In this document: positions 1 to 7,448 of the stretch, in pieces
How positions within the stretch are numbered: the first letter of the stretch is position 1
How the letters are laid out: each line of letters starts with the position of its first letter
Assembly (NCBI GenBank): GCA_964437445.1
Contig: CAYTGR010000023.1
Span: forward strand, 5,015 to 69,014
Source of the DNA: CAYTGR01 sp964437445
GTDB lineage: Bacteria > Chloroflexota > Anaerolineae > B4-G1 > SLSP01
Direction of reading: 5' to 3'
Length of the DNA: 64,000 nt
Position numbers and translations under genes: made by a program
Notes under the pieces: generated by a model
Told to the model about the DNA's origin: nothing
The model's input: the letters and a program-made list of their open reading frames with translations, nothing else
Database searches by the model: none

Positions 1-1
1 C

Positions 2-277
2 CCCACGCTGCCCGATCCCTACGTCACCTGGACGCCGGTGCTGGCCGAGGCGCTGCCGAATCCGCTCGCCCGGCCGGTCCAGGTGGAGGAGCGCGAGGAG
101 CGCCTGCCGGCCGACCTGGTCGTGCTGGCGCTGGGGATGCGGCCGGACGACGCGCTCTACACCGCCTGCGCGGCCCGTCACGTCGCCGCCCAGGTCACGC
201 TGCTGGGCGACGCCTTCACGCCGGCCAGCATTGCCGAGGCGACGCGCGCCGGCTACCTGGTGGGACGCACGCTGTGA
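2..277 (+). CDS. C-terminal fragment of a flavin/NAD(P)H oxidoreductase
   Basis: The reading frame is open from the window edge to a TGA at 275-277, so only the last 91 residues are present. The visible part resembles the C-terminal FAD/NAD(P)-binding end of NADH:flavin oxidoreductases of the 2,4-dienoyl-CoA reductase type. It has a strand-like stretch ending in 'LVVLALGMRPDD' and the closing flavin-contact motif 'LLGDAFTPASIAEATRAGY', which corresponds to the 'GD...P..I..A...G' motif of that family. In that family the domain passes electrons from NAD(P)H to a flavin and an Fe-S cluster in the missing N-terminal part. The family call rests on the C-terminus alone; another pyridine-nucleotide-disulfide oxidoreductase domain protein is possible. 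Confidence 0.6.
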   Translation, partial: PTLPDPYVTWTPVLAEALPNPLARPVQVEEREERLPADLVVLALGMRPDDALYTACAARHVAAQVTLLGDAFTPASIAEATRAGYLVGRTL

Positions 278-310
278 GGGCCACGGACTACGGACCCCAG
301 ACCACAAACC

Positions 311-449
311 TGTAGTGACGCCTTTAGGCGTTCTCCCCTTCGGTGACCAGCCAAGAAACGCTTGCTGGCCTTTAAAAATTAAATGCGGTAACACCGGGCG
401 ACTCGTTTTTTCCCGGTGGGTAGCCGGGCGATCAATCGCCCGGCTACCC
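311..449. repeat. Intergenic palindromic repeats
   Basis: The gap 278-584 holds no gene. It contains a small palindrome near 311-335 (GTAGTGACGCC TTTA GGCG) related to the interspersed repeat family of this window. At 418-432 and 435-449 there is a perfect 15-bp inverted repeat (GGGTAGCCGGGCGAT and its complement, 2-base loop). It could act as a terminator for the upstream gene, but no T-tract follows it. Confidence 0.6.
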
Positions 450-584
450 AAGCCACGCCCGGTAAACCGGGCTGCCGTAGCCCCGTTATGAAATTTAACA
501 AATAAATTCGGATATCCTTATTTGCGAAGCCTATCCCTGGCGGCAAGCACTCTTCGTGCATTCGTGAAAATTCGTGGGCGGCGC

Positions 585-613
585 TTGACCGTCCTGCGTC
601 CAGGGTGTACAAT
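585..613 (+). promoter_or_regulatory. Sigma-70-type promoter for ackA
   Basis: TTGACC at 585-590 and TACAAT at 608-613 are separated by 17 bases, one mismatch from consensus in each box. Transcription would begin near 620. That leaves a short leader and favours the TTG start at 649 over the ATG at 634. Confidence 0.65.
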
Positions 614-648
614 GCGCGCCGCGCAATCCAGGGATGGCGAGGCGTGTC

Positions 649-1875
649 TTGAACATTCTGGTCTTTAATTGCGGGAGCTCTTCGCTCAACTATAAACTCT
701 TTACGGCCTCCGGTCCGGAGTCGCTCACGGTCACGGTTTACGGCAAAGCGCACCGCGTGGGCGTCCACGGGACCGAGCCGGCGTTCATTGAACATCACTA
801 CCACGGGGCCGCCCAAAAGCAGGTGGTGCCGTTGCCGGATCACCGGACAGCGGCGGCCCTCGTGCTGCGCTATTTGCAGGACGTGGCCGCGCCGGTGGAC
901 GCGATTGGCCACCGCTTCGTCCACGGCGGCCCGCATTTCCAGCGCTCGGCGTTGCTCACGCCAGAGACGCTCACCCGGCTGGAAGCCTGCCTGCCGCTCG
1001 CACCAATCCACAACCCCAACTCCATGAGCGTCATCCACGAGTGCCGCGCGACGTTGCCGGCGGTGCCGGAATATGTCACGTTTGATACCGCCTTTCACGC
1101 CCCGCTGCGGCCGGCAGCTTACACCTACCCGCTGCCCGCCGTTCTGCGGGAACGCTACGGCCTGCGCAAATACGGCTTCCACGGGCTCTCTTACCAGTTC
1201 GTCACGCGCGAGGCGGCCCGGTTCCTGGGCGTGCCGCTGGCCGACCTGCGACTGGTCGCCTGCCATCTGGGCACCGGTGGCTCCAGCGTCGCCGCAGTCG
1301 CCGGCGGTTGCTCCGTAGACACTACCATGGGCTATTCCCCGCTGGCCGGCCTGATGATGTCCACCCGCACCGGTGACCTGGATCCGCTCCTGCCGCTCTA
1401 CCTCATGCGCGAACGGGGTCTGACGCCGGCGCAGCTGGAACAGCTCTTCAACAAACAGAGCGGCCTGTTGGGAATTTCCGGGCTCTCCAGCGACCTCCGA
1501 GACCTGCTCCGGCGGCGCGACGAGACCGGCGACGAACGGGCCGCGCTCGCCATAGCACTCTACATCCAGCGGCTCAAGCAGGCGATTGGCGCCTATGCGG
1601 TGCTACTGGGCGGCCTGGATGCGCTGCTCTTCACCGACGACATCGGCGTGCAAAACTGGCAGGTCCGCGCCGGCGCGTGTGACGGACTCGCCTGGTGCGG
1701 CGTCGTCCTGGACGAAGCGGCCAATCGCACCGCGCCTACCGACCGGATCGCCGTGCTCAATGCCTCCACTGCGCCCGTTCGCATCCTCTCCGTCCCCACC
1801 GATGAAGAACGGGTGATCGGCATGGAAGGGGTAGCGTTGCTGACTGCTCAGGAGAACCAACATGATCCTCTTTGA
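649..1875 (+). CDS. ackA: Acetate kinase
   Basis: Cytoplasmic acetate kinase: acetyl phosphate + ADP to acetate + ATP, the ATP-yielding last step of acetate fermentation. The 408 residues match the family length. Visible motifs are the phosphate-binding 'NCGSSSLNY', 'IGHRFVHGG' (catalytic Arg), 'FDTAFH' (catalytic Asp), 'KYGFHGLSY' (His) and 'TRTGDLDP' (second catalytic Arg). Two loops differ from usual: 'HLGTGGSS' instead of HLGNG-S, and 'FTDDIGVQN' instead of FTxGIGENS. The TTG at 649 is chosen because GCGAGG lies 6 bases upstream, homologues begin exactly at M-x-I/V-L-V, and the promoter at 585-613 leaves almost no leader for the in-frame ATG at 634. No phosphotransacetylase gene is in the window. 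The gene overlaps the next one by 14 bases. Confidence 0.92.
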   Translation: MNILVFNCGSSSLNYKLFTASGPESLTVTVYGKAHRVGVHGTEPAFIEHHYHGAAQKQVVPLPDHRTAAALVLRYLQDVAAPVDAIGHRFVHGGPHFQRSALLTPETLTRLEACLPLAPIHNPNSMSVIHECRATLPAVPEYVTFDTAFHAPLRPAAYTYPLPAVLRERYGLRKYGFHGLSYQFVTREAARFLGVPLADLRLVACHLGTGGSSVAAVAGGCSVDTTMGYSPLAGLMMSTRTGDLDPLLPLYLMRERGLTPAQLEQLFNKQSGLLGISGLSSDLRDLLRRRDETGDERAALAIALYIQRLKQAIGAYAVLLGGLDALLFTDDIGVQNWQVRAGACDGLAWCGVVLDEAANRTAPTDRIAVLNASTAPVRILSVPTDEERVIGMEGVALLTAQENQHDPL

Positions 1876-2725
1876 TCCTTACACGCCAACCGATTGGGAC
1901 CTGTTGGACACCGCGGACACTGTCGGCTACATTTTGCCGCACGGCGGGACCGAATTCCACGCGGCTGCGACCCGCCTCACGCCGGCCGAGCTGCCCCGCC
2001 TGGAACGCTGCGTCCGCTTCCTGCCGGCGCTGAACGGGCGGACGCTGGCCGCCGTCCAGGCCGGGTTAGCGCGCTGGCCGGAGTGCGCGCACTGGCTCTT
2101 CTGCGAGACTGCCTTTTTTGCGGACCTGCCGCCGGTCGCTGCGGCCTACGCGCTGCCCTACGACTATTTCACCGCCGGTTACCGCCGCTACGGCGGCGAC
2201 GGTCTCTGCCACAGCTGGGTGGCCCAGCAGGTGCGCGCGCCGCGTGTGGTGAGTATCCACCTGGGCGACCGGTCCAGCGTCGCGGCGCTACAGGCGGGAC
2301 ACCCGGTCGCCACGAGCCTGGGCTTTACGCCAGTGGCGGGGCTGCCCTCGGCGACCGGCTGCGGGGACCTGGACCCGGCAATCCCGTTGCTGCTCTGCGA
2401 GGCGGGGCTGGAACCGGCCGCGGTGGAACGTGCCCTGGCCGAGGAAAGCGGCTTCACCGCGCTGCTGGGGCGACCGGCGGGGTTAGCGGACGTGTTGCGC
2501 GAGCCGGGGTTGGCGCGCGATCTGTGGCGTCACGCCCTGCTCAAAGCCGTCGGGGCGGCGCTGGCCACACTCGGGGGCGCCGACGTGCTGGTCTGTGCCT
2601 GTGATGATCTCCCTGCGCTGCGTGACTGTGTCACCGACCTGCAACAGTCGCTGGCCTTCGTCAACGTGGCGTGGCAAGTGTTGGCATATGACCGCCGGGC
2701 GGTGTTGCAGGAATTCATTTGCTAA
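1862..2725 (+). CDS. Degenerate acetate kinase paralogue (likely pseudoenzyme)
   Basis: The 287-residue protein starts inside the end of ackA (ATG at 1862, AGGAG 7 bases upstream), so the two are translationally coupled. It aligns with acetate kinase from about residue 85 onward: 'GYILPHGG' for GHRxVHGG, 'CETAFF' for FDTAFH, 'HLGDRSSVAAL' for HLGNGSS, and 'ATGCGDLDPAIPLLL' for TRxGDLDP. The N-terminal NxGSSS strand is absent. Both catalytic arginines are lost (to Ile and Gly), the catalytic Asp is Glu, and the His of the KYGFHG motif is Asp. Kinase activity is therefore unlikely. The frame is clean and codon use matches ackA, so it is not a decaying pseudogene. A regulatory or structural partner role for AckA is an inference. 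Confidence 0.75.
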   Translation: MILFDPYTPTDWDLLDTADTVGYILPHGGTEFHAAATRLTPAELPRLERCVRFLPALNGRTLAAVQAGLARWPECAHWLFCETAFFADLPPVAAAYALPYDYFTAGYRRYGGDGLCHSWVAQQVRAPRVVSIHLGDRSSVAALQAGHPVATSLGFTPVAGLPSATGCGDLDPAIPLLLCEAGLEPAAVERALAEESGFTALLGRPAGLADVLREPGLARDLWRHALLKAVGAALATLGGADVLVCACDDLPALRDCVTDLQQSLAFVNVAWQVLAYDRRAVLQEFIC

Positions 2726-2766
2726 ACGGCCGCCCGGCGCTTGAAATCAGCGGTTAAGCGAAGCGG

Positions 2767-3846
2767 TCACCGGTCCGTGCACGAACAGCACGGGTCCAGT
2801 GAGGCCTGAATCAGTGGCATATCGCCGAGCTGCTGGCCCACAGCCATCACGCCGATGGCCGGGATGTTGACGAACGAGGGCGTGCGGATTTTGACCCGGC
2901 GGGGTGTGTCACTGCCGTCGGCCGCCAGGTAATAGAGCACCTCACCGCGCGGGGCTTCCGCGCGCGCGGTGACCTCGCCCGGCGGAATGACCGGGAAGGC
3001 TTCGCTGCTGCGGAGCGGACCCCCCGGCAGCCGATCCAACGCGGCCTCAATCAGCCGGATGCTCTCCAGCATCTCCAACGCGCGGACAATCACCCGCGCC
3101 TGCACGTCGCCCGCCGCTTCGGTCACCAGGTGGAAATCCAGCTCAGCATAGGCCGCGTAGGGGAAATCCTGCCGGATGTCCGCCGCCAGGCCCGAGGCGC
3201 GGGCAAACGGCCCCACGACGCCGTAGGCGAGCGCTTGCTCGCGCGTCAACACACCGACGCCCGTCGTTCGCGCTTTGACTGTGGGATCGTGCAGGAAGAC
3301 GGGCACGATGTCGTGTTCTAATGTTGCCTTGAGATCGCGAAGCGGGGTCCGCAGCGCTGCGGGATCGGGCAAATCGCGGGTCACGCCGCCGATAGCAATC
3401 ATCCCGTAGTTGACCCGGTTGCCGGAGATGGTCTCCAGCAAGTCCATCACCCGCTCGCGCAGGTAGAAAATCTCCATGAAGAGCGATTGGAAGCCGATAT
3501 CTTCCGCCCCGATGCCGGCCCACAACAAATGCGAGTGGAGCCGCTCCAGTTCGGCGACGATTGTACGGATATACCGCGCCCGGTCGGGCACCACGATTCC
3601 GGCCAGCGTCTCCGCCGCCATTGCAAAGGTCATCGCATGGACGTTGGAGCAGATCCCACAGACGCGCTCCACCAACACCAGGTCCTGGATATAGTTGCGG
3701 CGCTGTGCCAGCAGCTCAATGCCGCGAAAGCTGAAGCCGATCTCAATTTCAACGCCGTCCACCCGCTCGCCGGTGCAGGCCAGGCTCAGTTTGTACGGTT
3801 CTTCCAAAGCCGGGTGGTAAGGTCCAATGGGAATGGTATAAGGCAT
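2767..3846 (-). CDS. Group 4 [NiFe] hydrogenase large (catalytic) subunit, NuoD/HycE-C-like
   Basis: The 359-residue catalytic subunit is homologous to complex I NuoD and to the C-terminal half of HycE. Both pairs of nickel-binding cysteines are present: 'ERVCGICSNVH' near residue 60 and 'LDPCCSCTDR' at the very C-terminus. This separates it from NuoD, which has lost them. It would reduce protons to H2, or the reverse, at a cytoplasmic NiFe site attached to the membrane arm. It is the last gene of a seven-gene minus-strand operon and starts 23 bases after the NuoC-like gene. The protein ends three residues after the last Cys, so the cleavable C-terminal extension found in most [NiFe] hydrogenases is missing; CooH-type and sensory hydrogenases are known precedents. 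The subgroup within group 4 cannot be fixed by eye. Confidence 0.9.
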   Translation of the reverse strand: MPYTIPIGPYHPALEEPYKLSLACTGERVDGVEIEIGFSFRGIELLAQRRNYIQDLVLVERVCGICSNVHAMTFAMAAETLAGIVVPDRARYIRTIVAELERLHSHLLWAGIGAEDIGFQSLFMEIFYLRERVMDLLETISGNRVNYGMIAIGGVTRDLPDPAALRTPLRDLKATLEHDIVPVFLHDPTVKARTTGVGVLTREQALAYGVVGPFARASGLAADIRQDFPYAAYAELDFHLVTEAAGDVQARVIVRALEMLESIRLIEAALDRLPGGPLRSSEAFPVIPPGEVTARAEAPRGEVLYYLAADGSDTPRRVKIRTPSFVNIPAIGVMAVGQQLGDMPLIQASLDPCCSCTDR

Positions 3847-3869
3847 GGCAGGTTCCTTTTGAGGTCCGA

Positions 3870-4274
3870 TCAGGTCGCTGGGGCGCGAAAGAACCCCACC
3901 GGCAGTTCCGGCGGGCGGACAAGCCGCGCCAGGTCAGGATGACCGGTAAATTCCACCGCAAAGAGATCGTGGATCTCGCGCTCAATCCAGGCCGCGGCCG
4001 GGGTCACCCCTGTGATGGAGGGCAGCTGGCCCTGCCGGGTCCGCGTCTTGATGTTGAGCGCTGTCCCGCCGAGCGCGTAGTGGTAGATGATCTCGGTCTC
4101 GCCATCCGCCGCCGCCACGCCGGTCATCGTGCTGAGCCGGGCCCCGGCCGCCAGCAGTTCCCGGGCCAGCGCAACCTCATCCAGCGCCGGCGCGGTCAGC
4201 CATAGCCCATCGCGGCGTTGTTCTACCTTTGCCTCGCCGGCTATCGCGTGCAGCAGTCTCTCCAGATCGCTCAT
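3870..4274 (-). CDS. Group 4 hydrogenase NuoC/HycE-N-like subunit
   Basis: A 134-residue homologue of the complex I 30-kDa subunit (NuoC) and of the N-terminal part of HycE. The family signature region reads 'AAAWIEREIHDLFAVEFTGHPDL', in which 'EREIHDLFG-like ... GHPDL' is diagnostic. The ATG at 4274 is chosen over an upstream in-frame start at 4451 because AGGAG lies 8 bases before it and the upstream extension looks like out-of-frame translation of the neighbouring gene. It is a peripheral-arm structural subunit linking the catalytic subunit to the membrane arm. It lies between the ferredoxin-like and large-subunit genes of the operon, 97 bases after the former. Confidence 0.85.
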   Translation of the reverse strand: MSDLERLLHAIAGEAKVEQRRDGLWLTAPALDEVALARELLAAGARLSTMTGVAAADGETEIIYHYALGGTALNIKTRTRQGQLPSITGVTPAAAWIEREIHDLFAVEFTGHPDLARLVRPPELPVGFFRAPAT

Positions 4275-4371
4275 CCTTGGCTCTCCTAAAAAAGGCGCTT
4301 TTACCGCCAGGTCTTTTTTAATGAAAACCCGGTGCGCTCCGTGTGCCCGGCGGTGAGTTCTGGCCGGGGAC

Positions 4372-4902
4372 TCATTCTGCGGCCCTCTGATTTTCACCTT
4401 GAAAACTGCGCCGCAGCCGCTCGCTGGCCAGCCGCCGGCGACAGGACTCACACAGGCCCCGGAGGGCCAGCACCTCCGGCGGGAGCGGATCGCCGTACTG
4501 TTGCCGGAGGTAAAATTCCGGCAGCGGGATCACCGGCCGGCCGCAACGCTCACAGGGCTGATAGGCGACGGTGTGGGCGATCCGGTGCTGTTCACGGTCC
4601 TGTGTCACCACCGGGGAGGTCTCGGTAAATTGGAGCGCGTGGGTAGGACAATAGGTCACACAGCGGCCGCAGAAGGTACACTGCTCGGCAAAATAGCGCC
4701 AGGTAATCGCGCGCCCACTCTCCTCGGTGAAGGTAATCGCGGCGGGCGAGCAGACGTAGGCACACGTCTGGCAGCCGGTACAGAGTGCCAGATCGTGTTG
4801 GAGCAGCCCGCGGAACCCCGCCGGCGACGGCACGACATCGGCCGGTCGCCGCGTCCGCGCGCCACGGCTCAGATTGTGCAAAAGTGCTGAAAAAATGCCC
4901 AT
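4372..4902 (-). CDS. Hydrogenase ferredoxin-like subunit (NuoI/HycF-like, 2x[4Fe-4S])
   Basis: A 176-residue polyferredoxin subunit with two consecutive 4Fe-4S motifs, 'CTGCQTCAYVCSP' (about residues 41-53) and 'CTFCGRCVTYCP' (about 76-87). They would carry electrons between soluble ferredoxin and the small subunit. The C-terminal third has two more Cys pairs, 'CERCG' and 'CESC', arranged like a zinc ribbon; HycF/NuoI-like proteins of group 4 hydrogenases often have such a tail. The ATG at 4902 follows an AGAGAGA purine stretch; the longer upstream frame overlaps the NuoH-like gene and is ignored. The gene lies 26 bases after the NuoH-like gene in the same operon. Confidence 0.87.
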   Translation of the reverse strand: MGIFSALLHNLSRGARTRRPADVVPSPAGFRGLLQHDLALCTGCQTCAYVCSPAAITFTEESGRAITWRYFAEQCTFCGRCVTYCPTHALQFTETSPVVTQDREQHRIAHTVAYQPCERCGRPVIPLPEFYLRQQYGDPLPPEVLALRGLCESCRRRLASERLRRSFQGENQRAAE

Positions 4903-4928
4903 GATTCTCTCTCTGGAATCCCCGGTCG

Positions 4929-5843
4929 TCACCAAATGGCAGCCACGATCACCGCCAGCACAGCGGCCGCCGCCCCCCACCGCCAGTAAAACCGGAACGC
5001 TTGATGGAGCTTGATCCGGGCGGTGGCTGCGGCCAGGCCGGTCGTCAGCGCAACAAGCCCCACCCCGACCAGCAGGTAGATCAGGCCGCTCGGCACCCCG
5101 GCCGGCAGCGGCACGAAGAGCGCCGCAAACAGGTTCACCAGCGCTACCAGTTCCAGCCCGTGTGCCAGTTCAAAGAGTGCCAGCGGCACGCCGTTATATT
5201 CCAGATGCGTTCCGGCCACGATCTCCTGTTCTGCGTTGGGGATAGAAAAAGGGTTACACTTGAGCCGGGCCGGGAGTGCCAACAAGAAAGCGAGCGTCGC
5301 CGCCAGATGCACCGGCCTATAGGCGACGGCCTGCACGTCCACCAGGCGGAAGCTGCCGGCGGGCAAGGCCAGCGCGATCACCGCTGCCAGAAACGGCAGA
5401 TTGTAGCCCAACGCAAGTAGCGCCTCACGGGCGGCGCCGACCTGCCCGTAGAGCGAACGGGAACTGTAGCCGGCCAGCACATCACAGAGTGCTGGCATCT
5501 CCAGAAGATAAATCAACAGGATCAGGTCACCCGCAAAGGAAAGCGCGCGCGCTGGATTGCCCGGCACCGGGATCAGCGCCAGGGCGACGACCACTGAGAT
5601 CACCGCGACCAGCGGCAGGCCGTAAAAGAGCAAGCGGTTGACCTCGCCGGGGACGACCGTCTGTTTGCCCAGTAGCTTCACGAAATCAAAGCAAGGCTGA
5701 TAGAACGGTGGCCCGTAACGGCCCTGAAGCCGCGCCAGCAGTTTGCGTCCCAGCCAGAGATAGAGCCAGCTCAACAGGGCCCCGCCGACCAACCCCGGCC
5801 AGAGCAGCACCGCCAGGCCGGCACGCCACACCTCGCTACTCAC
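4929..5843 (-). CDS. Group 4 hydrogenase membrane subunit, NuoH/HycD-like
   Basis: A 304-residue integral membrane protein with about eight hydrophobic segments, homologous to complex I NuoH and to HycD/HyfC. The family region after the first helix is clear: 'LQGRYGPPFYQPCFDFVKLLGKQ' corresponds to the 'RxGPxxxQPxxDxxKLxxKE' signature. The 'FSIPNAEQEIVAGTHLEYNG' stretch matches the conserved cytoplasmic loop (E-E/AGxxxEYSG) that contacts the small subunit. It anchors the peripheral arm and forms part of the ion path. It starts two bases after the small-subunit stop codon, consistent with tight coupling within the operon. Confidence 0.92.
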   Translation of the reverse strand: MSSEVWRAGLAVLLWPGLVGGALLSWLYLWLGRKLLARLQGRYGPPFYQPCFDFVKLLGKQTVVPGEVNRLLFYGLPLVAVISVVVALALIPVPGNPARALSFAGDLILLIYLLEMPALCDVLAGYSSRSLYGQVGAAREALLALGYNLPFLAAVIALALPAGSFRLVDVQAVAYRPVHLAATLAFLLALPARLKCNPFSIPNAEQEIVAGTHLEYNGVPLALFELAHGLELVALVNLFAALFVPLPAGVPSGLIYLLVGVGLVALTTGLAAATARIKLHQAFRFYWRWGAAAAVLAVIVAAIW

Positions 5844-5845
5844 GC

Positions 5846-6286
5846 TTACCTCCTTGCCAGCAGCGCCGCGGCCTGGGCGATGCCTTCCAGGATGGCCTGG
5901 GGGCGCGGCGGGCAGCCGGGCACATAAATGTCAATCGGCACCACCGAAGCCACCCCGCCGACCACGGTGGGACTGCCGGCGAAGACGTTGCCCGTTGCCG
6001 GGCAGGAGCCTACCGCGACCACCACTTTGGGCGACGGCATCTGTTCGTAGATGGCGGAAACGGCCGCGCGCGAACGCAGCGTCAGCGGGCCGGTGATGAG
6101 CAGGATGTCGGCGTGCTTGGGGCTGCCCTGCCGCAACACCCCGAGCTGCTCGGCGTCGTAGCGCGGCGAGAAGCAGGGCGCGATCTCAATATCGCAGCCA
6201 TTGCACGACCCGGCGTTGACCACGTAAACCCAGGGCGACTTACGACGGGCCAGCGCCAGGAGTCTATCCCATAACGTCATTGGCAT
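5846..6286 (-). CDS. Group 4 [NiFe] hydrogenase small subunit, NuoB/HycG-like
   Basis: A 146-residue small subunit carrying the proximal [4Fe-4S] cluster. The ligand motifs of the NuoB/HycG family are present: 'AGSCNGCDIEI' (about residues 26-36), 'GSCPATGNVF' and 'PGCPPRP'. It transfers electrons between the ferredoxin-like subunit and the NiFe site. AGGGGG lies just upstream of the first ATG at 6286; a second ATG two codons in (6280) is equally plausible and would be better spaced. It follows the NuoN-like gene by 10 bases. Confidence 0.93.
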   Translation of the reverse strand: MPMTLWDRLLALARRKSPWVYVVNAGSCNGCDIEIAPCFSPRYDAEQLGVLRQGSPKHADILLITGPLTLRSRAAVSAIYEQMPSPKVVVAVGSCPATGNVFAGSPTVVGGVASVVPIDIYVPGCPPRPQAILEGIAQAAALLARR

Positions 6287-6296
6287 TTCCCCCTTC

Positions 6297-7433
6297 TCAC
6301 ATCCCCACCGGGACCAGCCCCAATCCCAGCGCGGCCGCCATCAGCACAACCAGCACCACCACGGCCAGTTTCGGTTCGCCGGCCGGGACCTCCGGTTCCG
6401 GCGCGCCCAACCAGACACGGTGAATGGCGCGGACGTAAGCCAGCAGCGCCAGTCCGGTCGCCGCTACCAGCGCCAGGGTCAATGCCGTACCGCCGTATTG
6501 CGCTCCGGCGAGATAGAGCCGCCAGCGGCCAACAAAGCCGAAGGTCGGCGGGATGCCTAACATTCCCAGCGCGCCAACGATAAAGGCGGCCCCCGCGGCC
6601 GGGTAACGGGTGGCCAGCCCCCGCCGGTCCAGCGTGAGCGCAGTCCCCAGGCGGCCCTCGGCCACGCTCACCGCGCCAAAGAGCAGTACCTTGAAGAGAC
6701 CATGTGCCAGCGCGCCGAGCAACGCCCCGGTCAACCCCACCTCTGTGCCGATGAGCGTCCCTAACACCAGGTAGCCCAGGTCGTCAATGGTAGAAAAAGC
6801 CAGCAGCCGTTTGAGGTCACGCTGGGCGAGCGCCAGCAGCGCCCCTCCAAACATGGAGAGCAGCGCCAGCGCCAGCCAGAGCCCGGCATAATCGGTGAAG
6901 AGCCAGGGGATCGTTGTGCGCACTGCCCACCACTCGCCAAACGCGGCTATATCCACCACGCTCACGAGCAGCGCCGTGGTCAGCGGCGGAGCTGCTTCTG
7001 CCACACCCGGCAGCCAGACGTAGAACGGGATCAGTGCCAGCTTCAGCCCCCACCCGACGATGAACAGGGCCGCCACCCCTTTGTCCAGCGGATAAGCCGG
7101 GACCGTGCCGTCGCTGGTGAGCACGAAGACGCCTCCGAGCGCCGCCATCGCCGGCAGGAGCAGCGCCAGCATGAGGCCGGCAGCGTGTTGAGCCCGGGGC
7201 GTCCCTGTCAGCCAGATCAGCGCCACAGTGGCAAGTTCCGCCCCGTCTAACAACAGCATCCGGGGCAGCTCACCGGGGATGAATTGCGCCGCCAGCGTCA
7301 GAGCACCGACAAGCACCGCGCCACTCCACCAGCGCCGGCCACCTGGCGGTGTGGCGACGGCCAATAGCGCCACGGCCACCCACAGGCCGGCGCAGGTGAT
7401 ACCATAAAGCCAGGATTCATTAGATAGTGTCAT
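6297..7433 (-). CDS. Proton/sodium-translocating antiporter-like subunit, NuoN/NuoM family
   Basis: A 378-residue polytopic membrane protein of the Mrp/complex I antiporter family with roughly 11 hydrophobic segments. Key charged helices are visible: 'GWGLKLALIPFYVWLPG' (central Lys helix), 'RDLKRLLAFSTIDDLGY' and 'AHGLFKVLLFG'. At 378 residues it is shorter than a full NuoN or NuoM (usually 450-500), and the N-terminal helices look abbreviated. It would pump ions using the energy of ferredoxin-dependent H2 evolution. It lies between the NuoL-like and small-subunit genes (15 and 10 bases). Confidence 0.85.
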   Translation of the reverse strand: MTLSNESWLYGITCAGLWVAVALLAVATPPGGRRWWSGAVLVGALTLAAQFIPGELPRMLLLDGAELATVALIWLTGTPRAQHAAGLMLALLLPAMAALGGVFVLTSDGTVPAYPLDKGVAALFIVGWGLKLALIPFYVWLPGVAEAAPPLTTALLVSVVDIAAFGEWWAVRTTIPWLFTDYAGLWLALALLSMFGGALLALAQRDLKRLLAFSTIDDLGYLVLGTLIGTEVGLTGALLGALAHGLFKVLLFGAVSVAEGRLGTALTLDRRGLATRYPAAGAAFIVGALGMLGIPPTFGFVGRWRLYLAGAQYGGTALTLALVAATGLALLAYVRAIHRVWLGAPEPEVPAGEPKLAVVVLVVLMAAALGLGLVPVGM

Positions 7434-7448
7434 GAGTGTTTCACCCAG

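Noticed and set aside
379..1266. 295-residue minus-strand frame opposite ackA
   Set aside because: A shadow of ackA: no recognisable domain, Arg/His-rich composition, and it runs through an inverted repeat.
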